Positions 1-5,463 of a DNA stretch of 5,694 nucleotides are shown here, piece after piece. The first letter of the stretch is position 1. Each line of letters starts with the position of its first letter. This DNA is from Anaerolineae bacterium (lineage in GTDB: Bacteria; Chloroflexota; Anaerolineae; B4-G1; SLSP01): contig JAFGSL010000179.1 of assembly GCA_016934645.1 (NCBI GenBank), positions 1 through 5,694 of the forward strand, read 5' to 3'. Below the pieces are notes generated by a model. It saw only the letters and a list, made by a program, of their open reading frames with translations, was not told the origin of the DNA and did not search any database. The position numbers and the translations under genes are program-made.

Positions 1-165
1 GCGCGAGGCCTGAAGCAGCAAAGCGTCGAGGTCAAGCGGCGCGACCAGAAAGAACGAGAGTTGATCCTACTGGCAGACATTGTCCCGGCCTTGAAGGCAC
101 GCATTGCAGAACTGGAAGCGGAAATTGCAAACACCGTCGTCGAAGTACCATTTCGTGAGACGTAA
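1..165 (+). CDS. C-terminal end of an unrecognised coiled-coil protein (partial)
   Basis: The first frame is open from the window edge to a TAA at 163-165 and gives the last 54 residues of a protein whose start lies outside the window. The fragment is rich in Lys, Arg, Glu and Gln. Hydrophobic residues fall in a regular 3-4 heptad spacing (L21, L24, V28, L31, I35, L38, I42 of the fragment), which predicts a C-terminal coiled coil, although a proline at 29 interrupts it. The family is not recognisable from this piece; the tail of a DNA-binding or oligomerising protein is possible but unproven. It ends 16 bases before the nitroreductase start, so the two are probably co-transcribed. It is called as coding because of the open frame, the heptad pattern and the tight spacing. 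Confidence 0.6.
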   Translation, partial: ARGLKQQSVEVKRRDQKERELILLADIVPALKARIAELEAEIANTVVEVPFRET

Positions 166-169
166 GTTG

Positions 170-177
170 AAAGGAGA
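170..177 (+). promoter_or_regulatory. Ribosome binding site fixing the nitroreductase start
   Basis: The sequence AAAGGAGA lies 5-6 bases before ATG 182. This supports 182 over the in-frame ATG at 104, which would lie inside the preceding gene and add 26 residues unlike any nitroreductase N-terminus. Confidence 0.8.
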
Positions 178-181
178 TTTA

Positions 182-685
182 ATGGACGCACTAGAAGTCA
201 TTTTCACCCGGCGCAGCATTCGCAGATACACCAACGAACCGGTAACAGAGGATGAGATCAAAACCATCCTCGAAGCGGGGATGAATGCGCCCTCGGCGAA
301 CAACCGCCAACCGTGGAGTTTTATCGTCGTGGATGACCGCGCGAAGCTCAACGCAATTATGGAGGTGCATCCCTATTCCCGGATGCTCGCGGAAGCGCCG
401 CTGGCCATCATCGCCTGCGGTGATGCCTCAGCCGCCAACAAATTCTGGCAGCAGGATTGCGCCGCCGCGACGGAGAACATCCTGCTGGCAGCACGCGCGC
501 TAGGCTTGGGGACAGTCTGGATGGGCGTCTACCCTGACCTGCCGCGCGCGCAGGGTATCGCCGCACTGTTTGGTATCCCAAAGGGAATCGAGCCAATGTG
601 CATCATCGCGGTCGGCCATCCGGCGGAGCAGAAAGGTCGCGTGGATCGCTACGACGAGGGCAAGGTTCACAAGAACGGTTGGTGA
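182..685 (+). CDS. Nitroreductase family protein (FMN-dependent oxidoreductase)
   Basis: The 167-residue product belongs to the short form of the nitroreductase superfamily. These are soluble homodimeric flavoproteins that use NAD(P)H to reduce nitroaromatics, quinones or other acceptors. Visible family signatures are the N-terminal basic motif RRSIRRY (residues 10-16), which binds the FMN phosphate; the APSANNRQPW segment (36-45); the helix DCAAATENILLAARALGLG (92-110); and the following W-x-G-V-Y-P loop (113-118). There are no ferredoxin cysteine motifs, so it is the plain domain. The length is near the lower end for the superfamily but complete. The start is set by a good Shine-Dalgarno site. 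It sits 16 bases behind the coiled-coil gene, probably in the same operon, and ends at a nested inverted repeat facing a convergent acetyltransferase. The physiological substrate cannot be read from the sequence. Confidence 0.93.
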   Translation: MDALEVIFTRRSIRRYTNEPVTEDEIKTILEAGMNAPSANNRQPWSFIVVDDRAKLNAIMEVHPYSRMLAEAPLAIIACGDASAANKFWQQDCAAATENILLAARALGLGTVWMGVYPDLPRAQGIAALFGIPKGIEPMCIIAVGHPAEQKGRVDRYDEGKVHKNGW

Positions 686-690
686 TACTG

Positions 691-739
691 AAACCTGACA
701 GGTCGCGCAAACTCCGTTTGCCCAAGACCTGTCAGGTTT
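691..739. repeat. Nested inverted repeat between convergent genes, possible bidirectional terminator
   Basis: A perfect 13-base inverted repeat (AAACCTGACAGGT at 691-703, its complement at 727-739) encloses a second perfect 6-base hairpin (GCAAAC 707-712, GTTTGC 716-721, loop TCC). Each outer arm is itself an odd palindrome, ACCTG-A-CAGGT. The structure begins five bases after the nitroreductase stop. Its far arm contains the first two bases of the acetyltransferase stop codon read from the other strand. Position and symmetry suit a terminator for both genes, although only three T residues end each arm. It may also be a copy of a dispersed genomic repeat. Confidence 0.75.
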
Positions 740-1610
740 ACAAATCCAATCGCATTTCGATACGGCGGAACGATTCGAGATAGCCCATATCCAGCAGGCC
801 TTGCAGATGGGGATCGTCGAGGGGTAGGTTCTCCGTCTTCGTATCCGTAATCGGATACTTACTGTGCAATGCATGTACCAAAACCCGGGCGACCTCACGT
901 GGGTCGCCCGTTTCCGTCTGCAAGACCAGGCGTCCCAACTGGAACGTCGTGCTCTGGTAGACCAGCCAGCCTTGACCCCCGTTCGCCAATTCGACCCGTA
1001 AAGCGGCCAAGCTGCCGGCATTCATCAGCGATGGCAGATCGTCTAGCCAGGAGGGCATGCTGCGCCGCTGCTGCAACAGTTCGATCGCCCCGTCTACTCC
1101 AAGATGCTCCACTTTGTAGAGGCCAACATCCTCTCGTGGCAAACCCGGTGGACGCCGCAGAATCAGCAACACGCGAAGTTCACGAAATCCGAGTTTCTCG
1201 AAAAGTTTGTGCGCCGGTTCGTTATCTTTGATGACCTCAAGAATAACATAGTCTGCGCCCAACTTCCGCGCCATGGCGACGTTATCTCTCATCAGGGATT
1301 CGCCCGTACCCCGGCGGCGCTTGACGGGGAGTACCCCCAACCGTGTGGACCAGCAATGTCCCGGACGGACCCCCAACATCGAGATGCCCAGGATATGCCC
1401 ATCGGACAGCGCGACGGCGGAACGTTCCATATCGACGTCATAATTGTGGATGTACTCGCGCAGGCGCCGTACGTTCATCGGCATAGGCACGATGTAGTCA
1501 ATACGGGTTTGATTATAGGCATTCGTCAACTCTTCGAGCGTGAACTCGGAGGCACGACGCAGTACCAACGCCGTCGCACCATCCTCGCTTGCATCGATGC
1601 AGTTCGTCAA
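738..1610 (-). CDS. Tandem GNAT-type N-acetyltransferase
   Basis: The 290-residue product from TTG 1610 is a GCN5-related acetyltransferase that transfers acetyl from acetyl-CoA to an unknown amine. The first GNAT domain covers roughly residues 15-150. It has the acetyl-CoA motif RLGVLPVKRRRGTG (90-103, R-x-x-G-x-G at 98-103) followed by helix MRDNVAMARKLGA. Motif B ends DNEPAHKLFEKLGF (129-142). The C-terminal half (about 170-290) shows no P-loop motif but ends in a GNAT-like GYLESFRRIEMRLDL tail, so it looks like a degenerate second GNAT domain, a common architecture. An upstream in-frame GTG at 1667 is possible, but the promoter -10 box lies inside that extension, so TTG with AAGGGGA six bases before it is preferred. 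The gene is monocistronic here, convergent with the nitroreductase and divergent from the membrane cluster. The substrate is unknown. Confidence 0.88.
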   Translation of the reverse strand: MTNCIDASEDGATALVLRRASEFTLEELTNAYNQTRIDYIVPMPMNVRRLREYIHNYDVDMERSAVALSDGHILGISMLGVRPGHCWSTRLGVLPVKRRRGTGESLMRDNVAMARKLGADYVILEVIKDNEPAHKLFEKLGFRELRVLLILRRPPGLPREDVGLYKVEHLGVDGAIELLQQRRSMPSWLDDLPSLMNAGSLAALRVELANGGQGWLVYQSTTFQLGRLVLQTETGDPREVARVLVHALHSKYPITDTKTENLPLDDPHLQGLLDMGYLESFRRIEMRLDL

Positions 1611-1616
1611 TCCAGA

Positions 1617-1623
1617 TCCCCTT
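1617..1623 (-). promoter_or_regulatory. Ribosome binding site supporting a TTG start for the acetyltransferase
   Basis: On the minus strand AAGGGGA is followed after six bases by TTG (1610-1608), in frame with the GNAT domain. No ATG or GTG with comparable spacing exists downstream of the predicted transcription start and ahead of the GNAT domain. Confidence 0.6.
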
Positions 1624-1650
1624 GTGATACCGTTATACCAGACAGACCCC

Positions 1651-1659
1651 ATTATAACA
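1651..1659 (-). promoter_or_regulatory. Extended -10 promoter of the acetyltransferase gene
   Basis: Read on the minus strand, this is TGTTATAAT: a consensus TATAAT (1656-1651) with the TG-N extension. No convincing -35 hexamer lies 16-18 bases upstream, as is usual for extended -10 promoters. Transcription would begin near 1644, leaving a leader of about 35 bases before the TTG start. Confidence 0.65.
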
Positions 1660-1742
1660 CAGGTCACGCATCACGTTTTACGATGATTAGGTAAGTTCCC
1701 TCCATCAGAATGCAACCCCCAATCAACTCACGCGTATATATG

Positions 1743-1769
1743 TTGAACAGTTTTTTTAACTTTTATGCT
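1743..1769 (+). promoter_or_regulatory. Weak candidate promoter for the membrane-protein cluster
   Basis: TTGAAC (1743-1748) and TATGCT (1764-1769) are separated by an AT-rich spacer of only 15 bases. Each box matches four of six consensus positions. It is the best candidate in the divergent intergenic region 1668-1812, which is clearly AT-rich on the side of the membrane cluster, but it is not strong evidence. Confidence 0.3.
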
Positions 1770-1801
1770 GATTTGCCATCTGCAGTTTTGCTTATTTTCT
1801 A

Positions 1802-1807
1802 AGGAGG
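1802..1807 (+). promoter_or_regulatory. Ribosome binding site fixing a GTG start
   Basis: A perfect AGGAGG lies five bases before GTG 1813. The ATG at 1808 is out of frame and too close. The in-frame ATG at 1765 has no ribosome binding site and would add residues unlike the family N-terminus. Confidence 0.8.
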
Positions 1808-1812
1808 ATGCT

Positions 1813-2355
1813 GTGTCACATCACAAGAAATCTAATTTGACTTCTGGACTCGTCTTGATTTTAATTGGCGCGGTCTTGCTCGCGTTACAGGTGTTTCCCG
1901 GCCTGGGTGCGTGGTTCAACTTCACGTTTACCTGGCCGATGATCATCATTTTCGTCGCTATGGGGTTATTGGCCATCGGGTTGCTGACCGGTGAACCGGA
2001 TATGGCAATCCCGGCTTGCATCGTCGGTGGGATCGGCGGCATCCTTTACTTTCAGACCATCGGCGTCCTCACATGGGAAAGCTGGGCCTATATGTGGACA
2101 TTGATCCCTGGATTTGTCGGCGTGGGAATCCTCATCGCCGGGTTGCTTAACTGGAAGCGCAAACAGATTGGCGAAGGGCTGGAAAGCATCCTCACGAGCG
2201 CGGTGCTCTTCACCATCTTCGGATCGCTGTTTGGTGACATCTTCGGATATTTCCCCTTCAGATTTTACCTGCCGCTTGCGCTGATTGCCCTGGGTGTGTT
2301 CCTGTTCATTCGAGCATTGCTACGCCCGATCAAGCGCACGACGCGGGACGCGTGA
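1813..2355 (+). CDS. Six-helix membrane protein with LiaI-LiaF/DUF5668-like hairpin
   Basis: The 180-residue protein is almost entirely hydrophobic. Predicted membrane helices are at about 9-28, 38-58, 65-86, 92-112, 124-144 and 149-170. The first pair has the pattern seen in LiaI/LiaF-like and DUF5668 proteins: a Gly-rich helix (LVLILIGAVLLALQ) followed by a W-P motif (W41-P42) opening the second helix. Later hairpins look like divergent repeats of the same unit, for example I66-P67 and I98-P99 with glycine-rich helix starts. Basic residues cluster at the N-terminus (HHKK), after helix 4 (WKRK) and at the C-terminus (RPIKRTTR), giving both ends and the 113-123 loop in the cytoplasm. It begins a plus-strand cluster, with the next gene 23 bases downstream. 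No catalytic residues are evident; a structural or sensing role in the membrane is an inference. Confidence 0.85.
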   Translation: MSHHKKSNLTSGLVLILIGAVLLALQVFPGLGAWFNFTFTWPMIIIFVAMGLLAIGLLTGEPDMAIPACIVGGIGGILYFQTIGVLTWESWAYMWTLIPGFVGVGILIAGLLNWKRKQIGEGLESILTSAVLFTIFGSLFGDIFGYFPFRFYLPLALIALGVFLFIRALLRPIKRTTRDA

Positions 2356-2378
2356 CGCGGGAATAAGGGAGGGTACTA

Positions 2379-3173
2379 ATGAGACGTTCAAATCTATGGT
2401 GGGGCATTATTCTTGTCTGTATCGGCGCGCTGCTCTTGCTGGATAACCTGGGCGTGCTCGCACCGCTGAACATCAAAGCCGGACCGCTGATCTTCTCGCT
2501 GGCTCTGATCGGCCTGGGGGCCTGGACCCTATGGGCCTCGCAGCGCCGCTACAACTTCACGACCGAGGAACTCAGCATTCCGCTCGAAGGCGAAGAAGTG
2601 CTGGTCAACCTCGATTTCGGCGCGGGCGAACTGCGCCTGCACGGCGCGGCTTTGGGTGAGACGCTACTCAGCGGGACCTTCGAAGGCGTCGAGCACGACG
2701 TTGTCAATGAAGGCGGGCGCCAGCGGGTGCGGCTGTCCTCGCCGCCGTTTGTGGGGCCGCAGTGGGTCATCGGACCGGGACAACATCGCCACTGGACGAT
2801 GGCGCTCAACAATGCCGTTCCACTGGCCATCACAGTGAAGACCGGCGCCAGCGACGCCCGTCTCGACCTGTCGGATCTGCAGGTCACCCGGCTCAAGCTG
2901 GAGTCCGGGGCGAATTCCACTCGCGTCATCGCGCCGGCCCACGCCGGATATACCGAGATTCGCGGCTCGAGCGGCGCGGCCTCGCTCAGCGTCGAGATTC
3001 CCGAAGGCGTTGCCGCACGCATTCGCACCAGCGGGGCGCTATCCAGCATCTCGATAAATCGTGAGCGATTCCCCAAGATCGAGGGGGAGTATCGTTCGCC
3101 CGACTACGAAACCGCCGCCAACAAGGTAGATCTCAAACTCGAGATGGGCGTCGGCGCCATCAACGTGCGGTAA
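2379..3173 (+). CDS. Membrane-anchored Toast_rack/DUF2154-like protein (LiaF-related), two helices
   Basis: This 264-residue protein has two parts. Residues 8-28 and 35-53 form a helix hairpin of the LiaI-LiaF/DUF5668 type, with the LLLLDNLG motif at 18-25. Residues 60-264 form a Gly/Ser-rich beta domain of the Toast_rack and LiaF C-terminal (DUF2154) or DUF4097 type. Within it, short strands recur at about 21 residues around T155-G156, S176-G177, S198-G199 and S218-G219. It closes with Y-x-S-P-D-Y-E-T-A (238-246) and a final GVGAINVR strand. LiaF and VraT proteins act as membrane regulators of envelope-stress two-component systems, but none is encoded nearby. Arginines at 2-3 and 56-57 flank the hairpin, predicting a cytoplasmic beta domain. 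The ribosome binding site GGGAGGG is well placed. It is the second gene of the cluster, 14 bases from the next. Confidence 0.87.
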   Translation: MRRSNLWWGIILVCIGALLLLDNLGVLAPLNIKAGPLIFSLALIGLGAWTLWASQRRYNFTTEELSIPLEGEEVLVNLDFGAGELRLHGAALGETLLSGTFEGVEHDVVNEGGRQRVRLSSPPFVGPQWVIGPGQHRHWTMALNNAVPLAITVKTGASDARLDLSDLQVTRLKLESGANSTRVIAPAHAGYTEIRGSSGAASLSVEIPEGVAARIRTSGALSSISINRERFPKIEGEYRSPDYETAANKVDLKLEMGVGAINVR

Positions 3174-3187
3174 CAAGGAGTTAAACC

Positions 3188-3841
3188 ATGAAAGAAATCG
3201 AATCCAAGACATTTGAATCCAGGACTTTCTGGGGCATCCTGCTCATCGCGGGCGGGCTGTTGTTTTTGACACAAAGCCTGGGCTTGTTGATGTTGGACAA
3301 CATCTGGCCCATTGTCTTCGCTGCACCGGGCGCGGTCTTCCTCTACGCGTTTGTTCGCCAGCGTCAAAACTGGTGGGCCGTGATTCCAGGCATGGCGCTG
3401 TTGGGCATCGGCGCGTTGATCGCCTTCGAGCAGATCTTCCCCAGAGCCAATGACGATTGGGGCGGAGCGATCTTCTTGGGCAGTCTCAGCGTGGCTTTCC
3501 TGGCGGTCTATCTGCGCACGGCAACCCACGAGTGGTGGGCCATCATCCCTACGGGCGTGCTGGGATCACTGAGTGCGACCATCGTGCTTGAGCCCTTCCT
3601 GGGCGGCGAATTTACCGGCGGGCTGTTTATGCTCGGTATGGGCGCAACGTTCGCCCTGGTTTACCTGCTGCCGGCACCGGGCGGGCGAATGCGGTGGGCC
3701 ATCTATCCCGCCAGTATCCTGGGCGGCATCGGTGTGCTCACGCTGATCGCGGCAACGCAGCTTCTCCGCATCCTTGGCCCGCTGGCAATCATCGCCTTGG
3801 GCCTCTATCTGATCCTGCGCCGCCGGGATCGCTGGGAATAA
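3188..3841 (+). CDS. Eight-helix membrane protein with internally repeated hairpins
   Basis: The 217-residue protein has predicted helices at about 14-34, 38-56, 62-83, 92-109, 116-136, 143-161, 169-189 and 192-210. The first pair is a LiaI-LiaF/DUF5668-like hairpin, with FWGILLIAGGLL followed by W40-P41. The remaining six helices are three copies of a two-helix unit. Each begins with an aromatic-Ala-x-x-Pro motif: WWAVIP at 62, WWAIIP at 116 and RWAIYP at 169, so the period is 53-54 residues. Arginines follow each even-numbered helix (57-59, 110, 167-169, 211-215), placing both ends in the cytoplasm. AAGGAG lies seven bases before the ATG, and the gene starts 14 bases after the previous stop. 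It carries no recognisable enzyme or transporter motif. A membrane scaffold or partner for the beta-domain proteins is an inference. Confidence 0.87.
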   Translation: MKEIESKTFESRTFWGILLIAGGLLFLTQSLGLLMLDNIWPIVFAAPGAVFLYAFVRQRQNWWAVIPGMALLGIGALIAFEQIFPRANDDWGGAIFLGSLSVAFLAVYLRTATHEWWAIIPTGVLGSLSATIVLEPFLGGEFTGGLFMLGMGATFALVYLLPAPGGRMRWAIYPASILGGIGVLTLIAATQLLRILGPLAIIALGLYLILRRRDRWE

Positions 3842-3848
3842 ATTCGAT

Positions 3849-3862
3849 GCGGCTATAGCCGC
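3849..3862. repeat. Perfect 14-base palindrome after the third membrane gene
   Basis: GCGGCTATAGCCGC is a perfect palindrome beginning seven bases after a stop codon. It could fold as a five-pair GC-rich stem with a TATA loop. No T-tract follows, so an intrinsic terminator is unlikely. It may be a processing or attenuation hairpin or a protein-binding site in the 96-base gap that separates the last membrane gene from the first three. Confidence 0.5.
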
Positions 3863-3937
3863 CATTGTTACGCAAGATTGAATTTTCGGATAGCGTCTTA
3901 ATCCGTCGAAGATTTCCAAGGGGGAAGAAAAGAACTT

Positions 3938-4840
3938 ATGGAAAATGAGAATCGGCATATCAAATTAGTCGGGCCGACGATTTTGATCGGCATCGGCATT
4001 ATCCTGTTACTAGACAATCTGGGCTATCTGGACTGGAGCTTTTGGGACGTCTTGAATCTATGGCCGATTTTGTTGGTCGCTTCCGGACTGGAACTGCTGG
4101 TGGGCCGGCGGTCGCTGCTGGGCGCGTTTATCTCCGCGATCATCGTACTCGGCTTGTTCGCCGGTGGGATATGGTTCGCGAGCACATCCGAGGTCACACG
4201 CACAACCGCGCAAGCCATCGAGATTCGCGAGCCGCGCGACGACATCACCGCTGCGCGCGTGACATTGGCACCGGCTGTAGCCCAGATCAACGTGCAGGCA
4301 CTCAACGACTCCGGGAACTTTGTGGAGGGAACAGCGCTCCATCGCCCCAACGAGCGTGTAACGCAGAGCTTCACGCGGGGCGATCCGGCGCGGCTCACCG
4401 TTAAGACAAATGAAAGTGTAGGTTTTACCACGGGACCCGGCAAGCGTTACGCCTGGGATTTCAGCTTCGCCCCTGACGTCTCGCTCGATCTCAGCATCGA
4501 CACCGGCATGGGCAACGTCGCCCTCGACCTGCGCAGCCTCACCCTGGAATCCGTCAGTGTGGACGCCGGTATGGGCGTTGTGACGATCAAACTGCCGGAG
4601 ACGGGTGAATTCGACGTGAGCGTCGACAGCGGTATGGGGACGGTGGTGATTGAAGTGCCGGCAGGCTTGGGCGTGCGGCTACAAACAGATTCCGCCATCG
4701 TCGGGCGCAACATCCCGGCCGGCTACACGCACAACAACAATCGCTACACCTCGCCCAACTACGAAACCGCCGAAAACCGCGCCGACATCCAGGTGGACCT
4801 GGGCCTGGGTAGTATCACCATCCGCGAAGTATCCGATTAA
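3938..4840 (+). CDS. Membrane-anchored Toast_rack/DUF2154-like protein with 21-residue beta repeats, three helices
   Basis: The 300-residue protein starts with a LiaI-LiaF/DUF5668-like hairpin (helices about 12-31 and 39-55). This contains ILLLDNLGYL and L41-W42-P43-I44. A third helix follows at about 60-81. The rest (85-300) is a beta domain related to Toast_rack/LiaF C-terminal or DUF4097 domains. It has a precise repeat: D188-TGMG, D209-AGMG, D230-SGMG and a degenerate D251-SAIV, each 21 residues apart, as expected for coils of a beta solenoid. The C-terminus, Y270-T-S-P-N-Y-E-T-A and GLGSITIRE, matches the end of the two-helix protein at 2379-3173, so the two are paralogues. R57-R58 after helix 2 and an acidic first loop predict an outward-facing beta domain. 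The Shine-Dalgarno (GGGGGAAG at 3920-3927) is a little distant from the ATG. The 96-base gap upstream may allow separate expression. Confidence 0.88.
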   Translation: MENENRHIKLVGPTILIGIGIILLLDNLGYLDWSFWDVLNLWPILLVASGLELLVGRRSLLGAFISAIIVLGLFAGGIWFASTSEVTRTTAQAIEIREPRDDITAARVTLAPAVAQINVQALNDSGNFVEGTALHRPNERVTQSFTRGDPARLTVKTNESVGFTTGPGKRYAWDFSFAPDVSLDLSIDTGMGNVALDLRSLTLESVSVDAGMGVVTIKLPETGEFDVSVDSGMGTVVIEVPAGLGVRLQTDSAIVGRNIPAGYTHNNNRYTSPNYETAENRADIQVDLGLGSITIREVSD

Positions 4841-4882
4841 GAAAATAAAAGCGCTAAAAGCGATAGCCCTGGGATTAAGGCT

Positions 4883-4910
4883 TTGACAAATCCACCGATC
4901 AATCTATCAT
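4883..4910 (+). promoter_or_regulatory. Sigma-70 type promoter of the rubrerythrin gene
   Basis: A consensus -35 TTGACA (4883-4888) and a near-consensus -10 TATCAT (4905-4910) are separated by 16 bases. Transcription would start near 4917, giving a leader of about 45 bases ahead of the strong AGGAGGG ribosome binding site at 4948-4954. No clear PerR- or Fur-like operator palindrome is visible around it. Confidence 0.75.
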
Positions 4911-4961
4911 CAAAATCACAGTGTTGTTTCATTAGCCATCACATACCAGGAGGGATTTACC

Positions 4962-5459
4962 ATGAAGACGATTGATGATTTGCAGTCCGCATTTTCCGGT
5001 GAGTCGCAGGCCAATCGCAAGTACCTGGCGTTCGCCAAAAAGGCCGATCGCGAGGGGTATCCCCAGATCGCCAAACTCTTCCGTGCCGTCGCTGCCGCCG
5101 AAACCGTTCACGCCCACAATCATTTCCGCATACTCGGCGAGATCAAGTCCACGGCGGAGAACCTCAAGGCTGCCATCGGCGGAGAGAATTACGAAGTCAA
5201 CGTGATGTATCCCGAATTTGTCGCCGACGCCAAGGCTGAAGAGCACAAAGCGGCGGAACGCTCCTTTGATTGGGCCATGCAGGTAGAAACAATCCACGAG
5301 AAGCTCTATCAAGCTGCGCTGGAAAATCTGGACGAAGAACAGGAAGAGGTAGAGTATTGGGTCTGCGGGACGTGTGGGCATACGCACGTCGGACCGCATC
5401 CACCTGATAAGTGCCCAGTGTGTGGCGCGAAGGCGTCGGGCTATATGCACATCGAGTAG
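4962..5459 (+). CDS. rbr: Rubrerythrin
   Basis: The 165-residue protein is a cytoplasmic rubrerythrin, which reduces hydrogen peroxide at a diiron site using electrons passed through a rubredoxin-type iron centre. The N-terminal four-helix ferritin-like domain (1-128) carries the expected diiron ligands E14, E47-x-x-H50, E78 and E109-x-x-H112. The C-terminal rubredoxin-like domain (131-165) has C135-x-x-C138 and C151-x-x-C154 in place. The segment AENLKAAIGGENYE (65-78) followed by MYPEF (82-86) allows ungapped comparison with classical rubrerythrins. There, the glutamate three residues after E78 (E97 in the Desulfovibrio vulgaris protein) is replaced by V81. That residue normally shifts onto iron during turnover, so the mechanism may differ. 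The gene has its own promoter and a strong ribosome binding site. No obvious terminator follows. Family assignment is very secure. Confidence 0.96.
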   Translation: MKTIDDLQSAFSGESQANRKYLAFAKKADREGYPQIAKLFRAVAAAETVHAHNHFRILGEIKSTAENLKAAIGGENYEVNVMYPEFVADAKAEEHKAAERSFDWAMQVETIHEKLYQAALENLDEEQEEVEYWVCGTCGHTHVGPHPPDKCPVCGAKASGYMHIE

Positions 5460-5463
5460 CTGA

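Noticed and set aside
104..181. Longer nitroreductase start at ATG 104
   Set aside because: It overlaps the upstream coding frame, lacks a ribosome binding site, and adds a basic stretch unlike the family; ATG 182 has a good site.
1104..1694. Long plus-strand reading frame of 196 codons
   Set aside because: It lies opposite the acetyltransferase, which has clear GNAT motifs; the plus-strand translation has no recognisable domain and no ribosome binding site.
2549..3076. Minus-strand reading frames across the beta-domain genes
   Set aside because: They are Ser/Pro/Arg-rich shadow frames of well-supported plus-strand genes, with no domain of their own.
4841..4885. Possible terminator after the last membrane gene (AAAGC...GCTTT, AGCC...GGCT)
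   Set aside because: Stems are only four or five pairs with long loops and no T-tract, and the end of the candidate overlaps the rubrerythrin -35 box.
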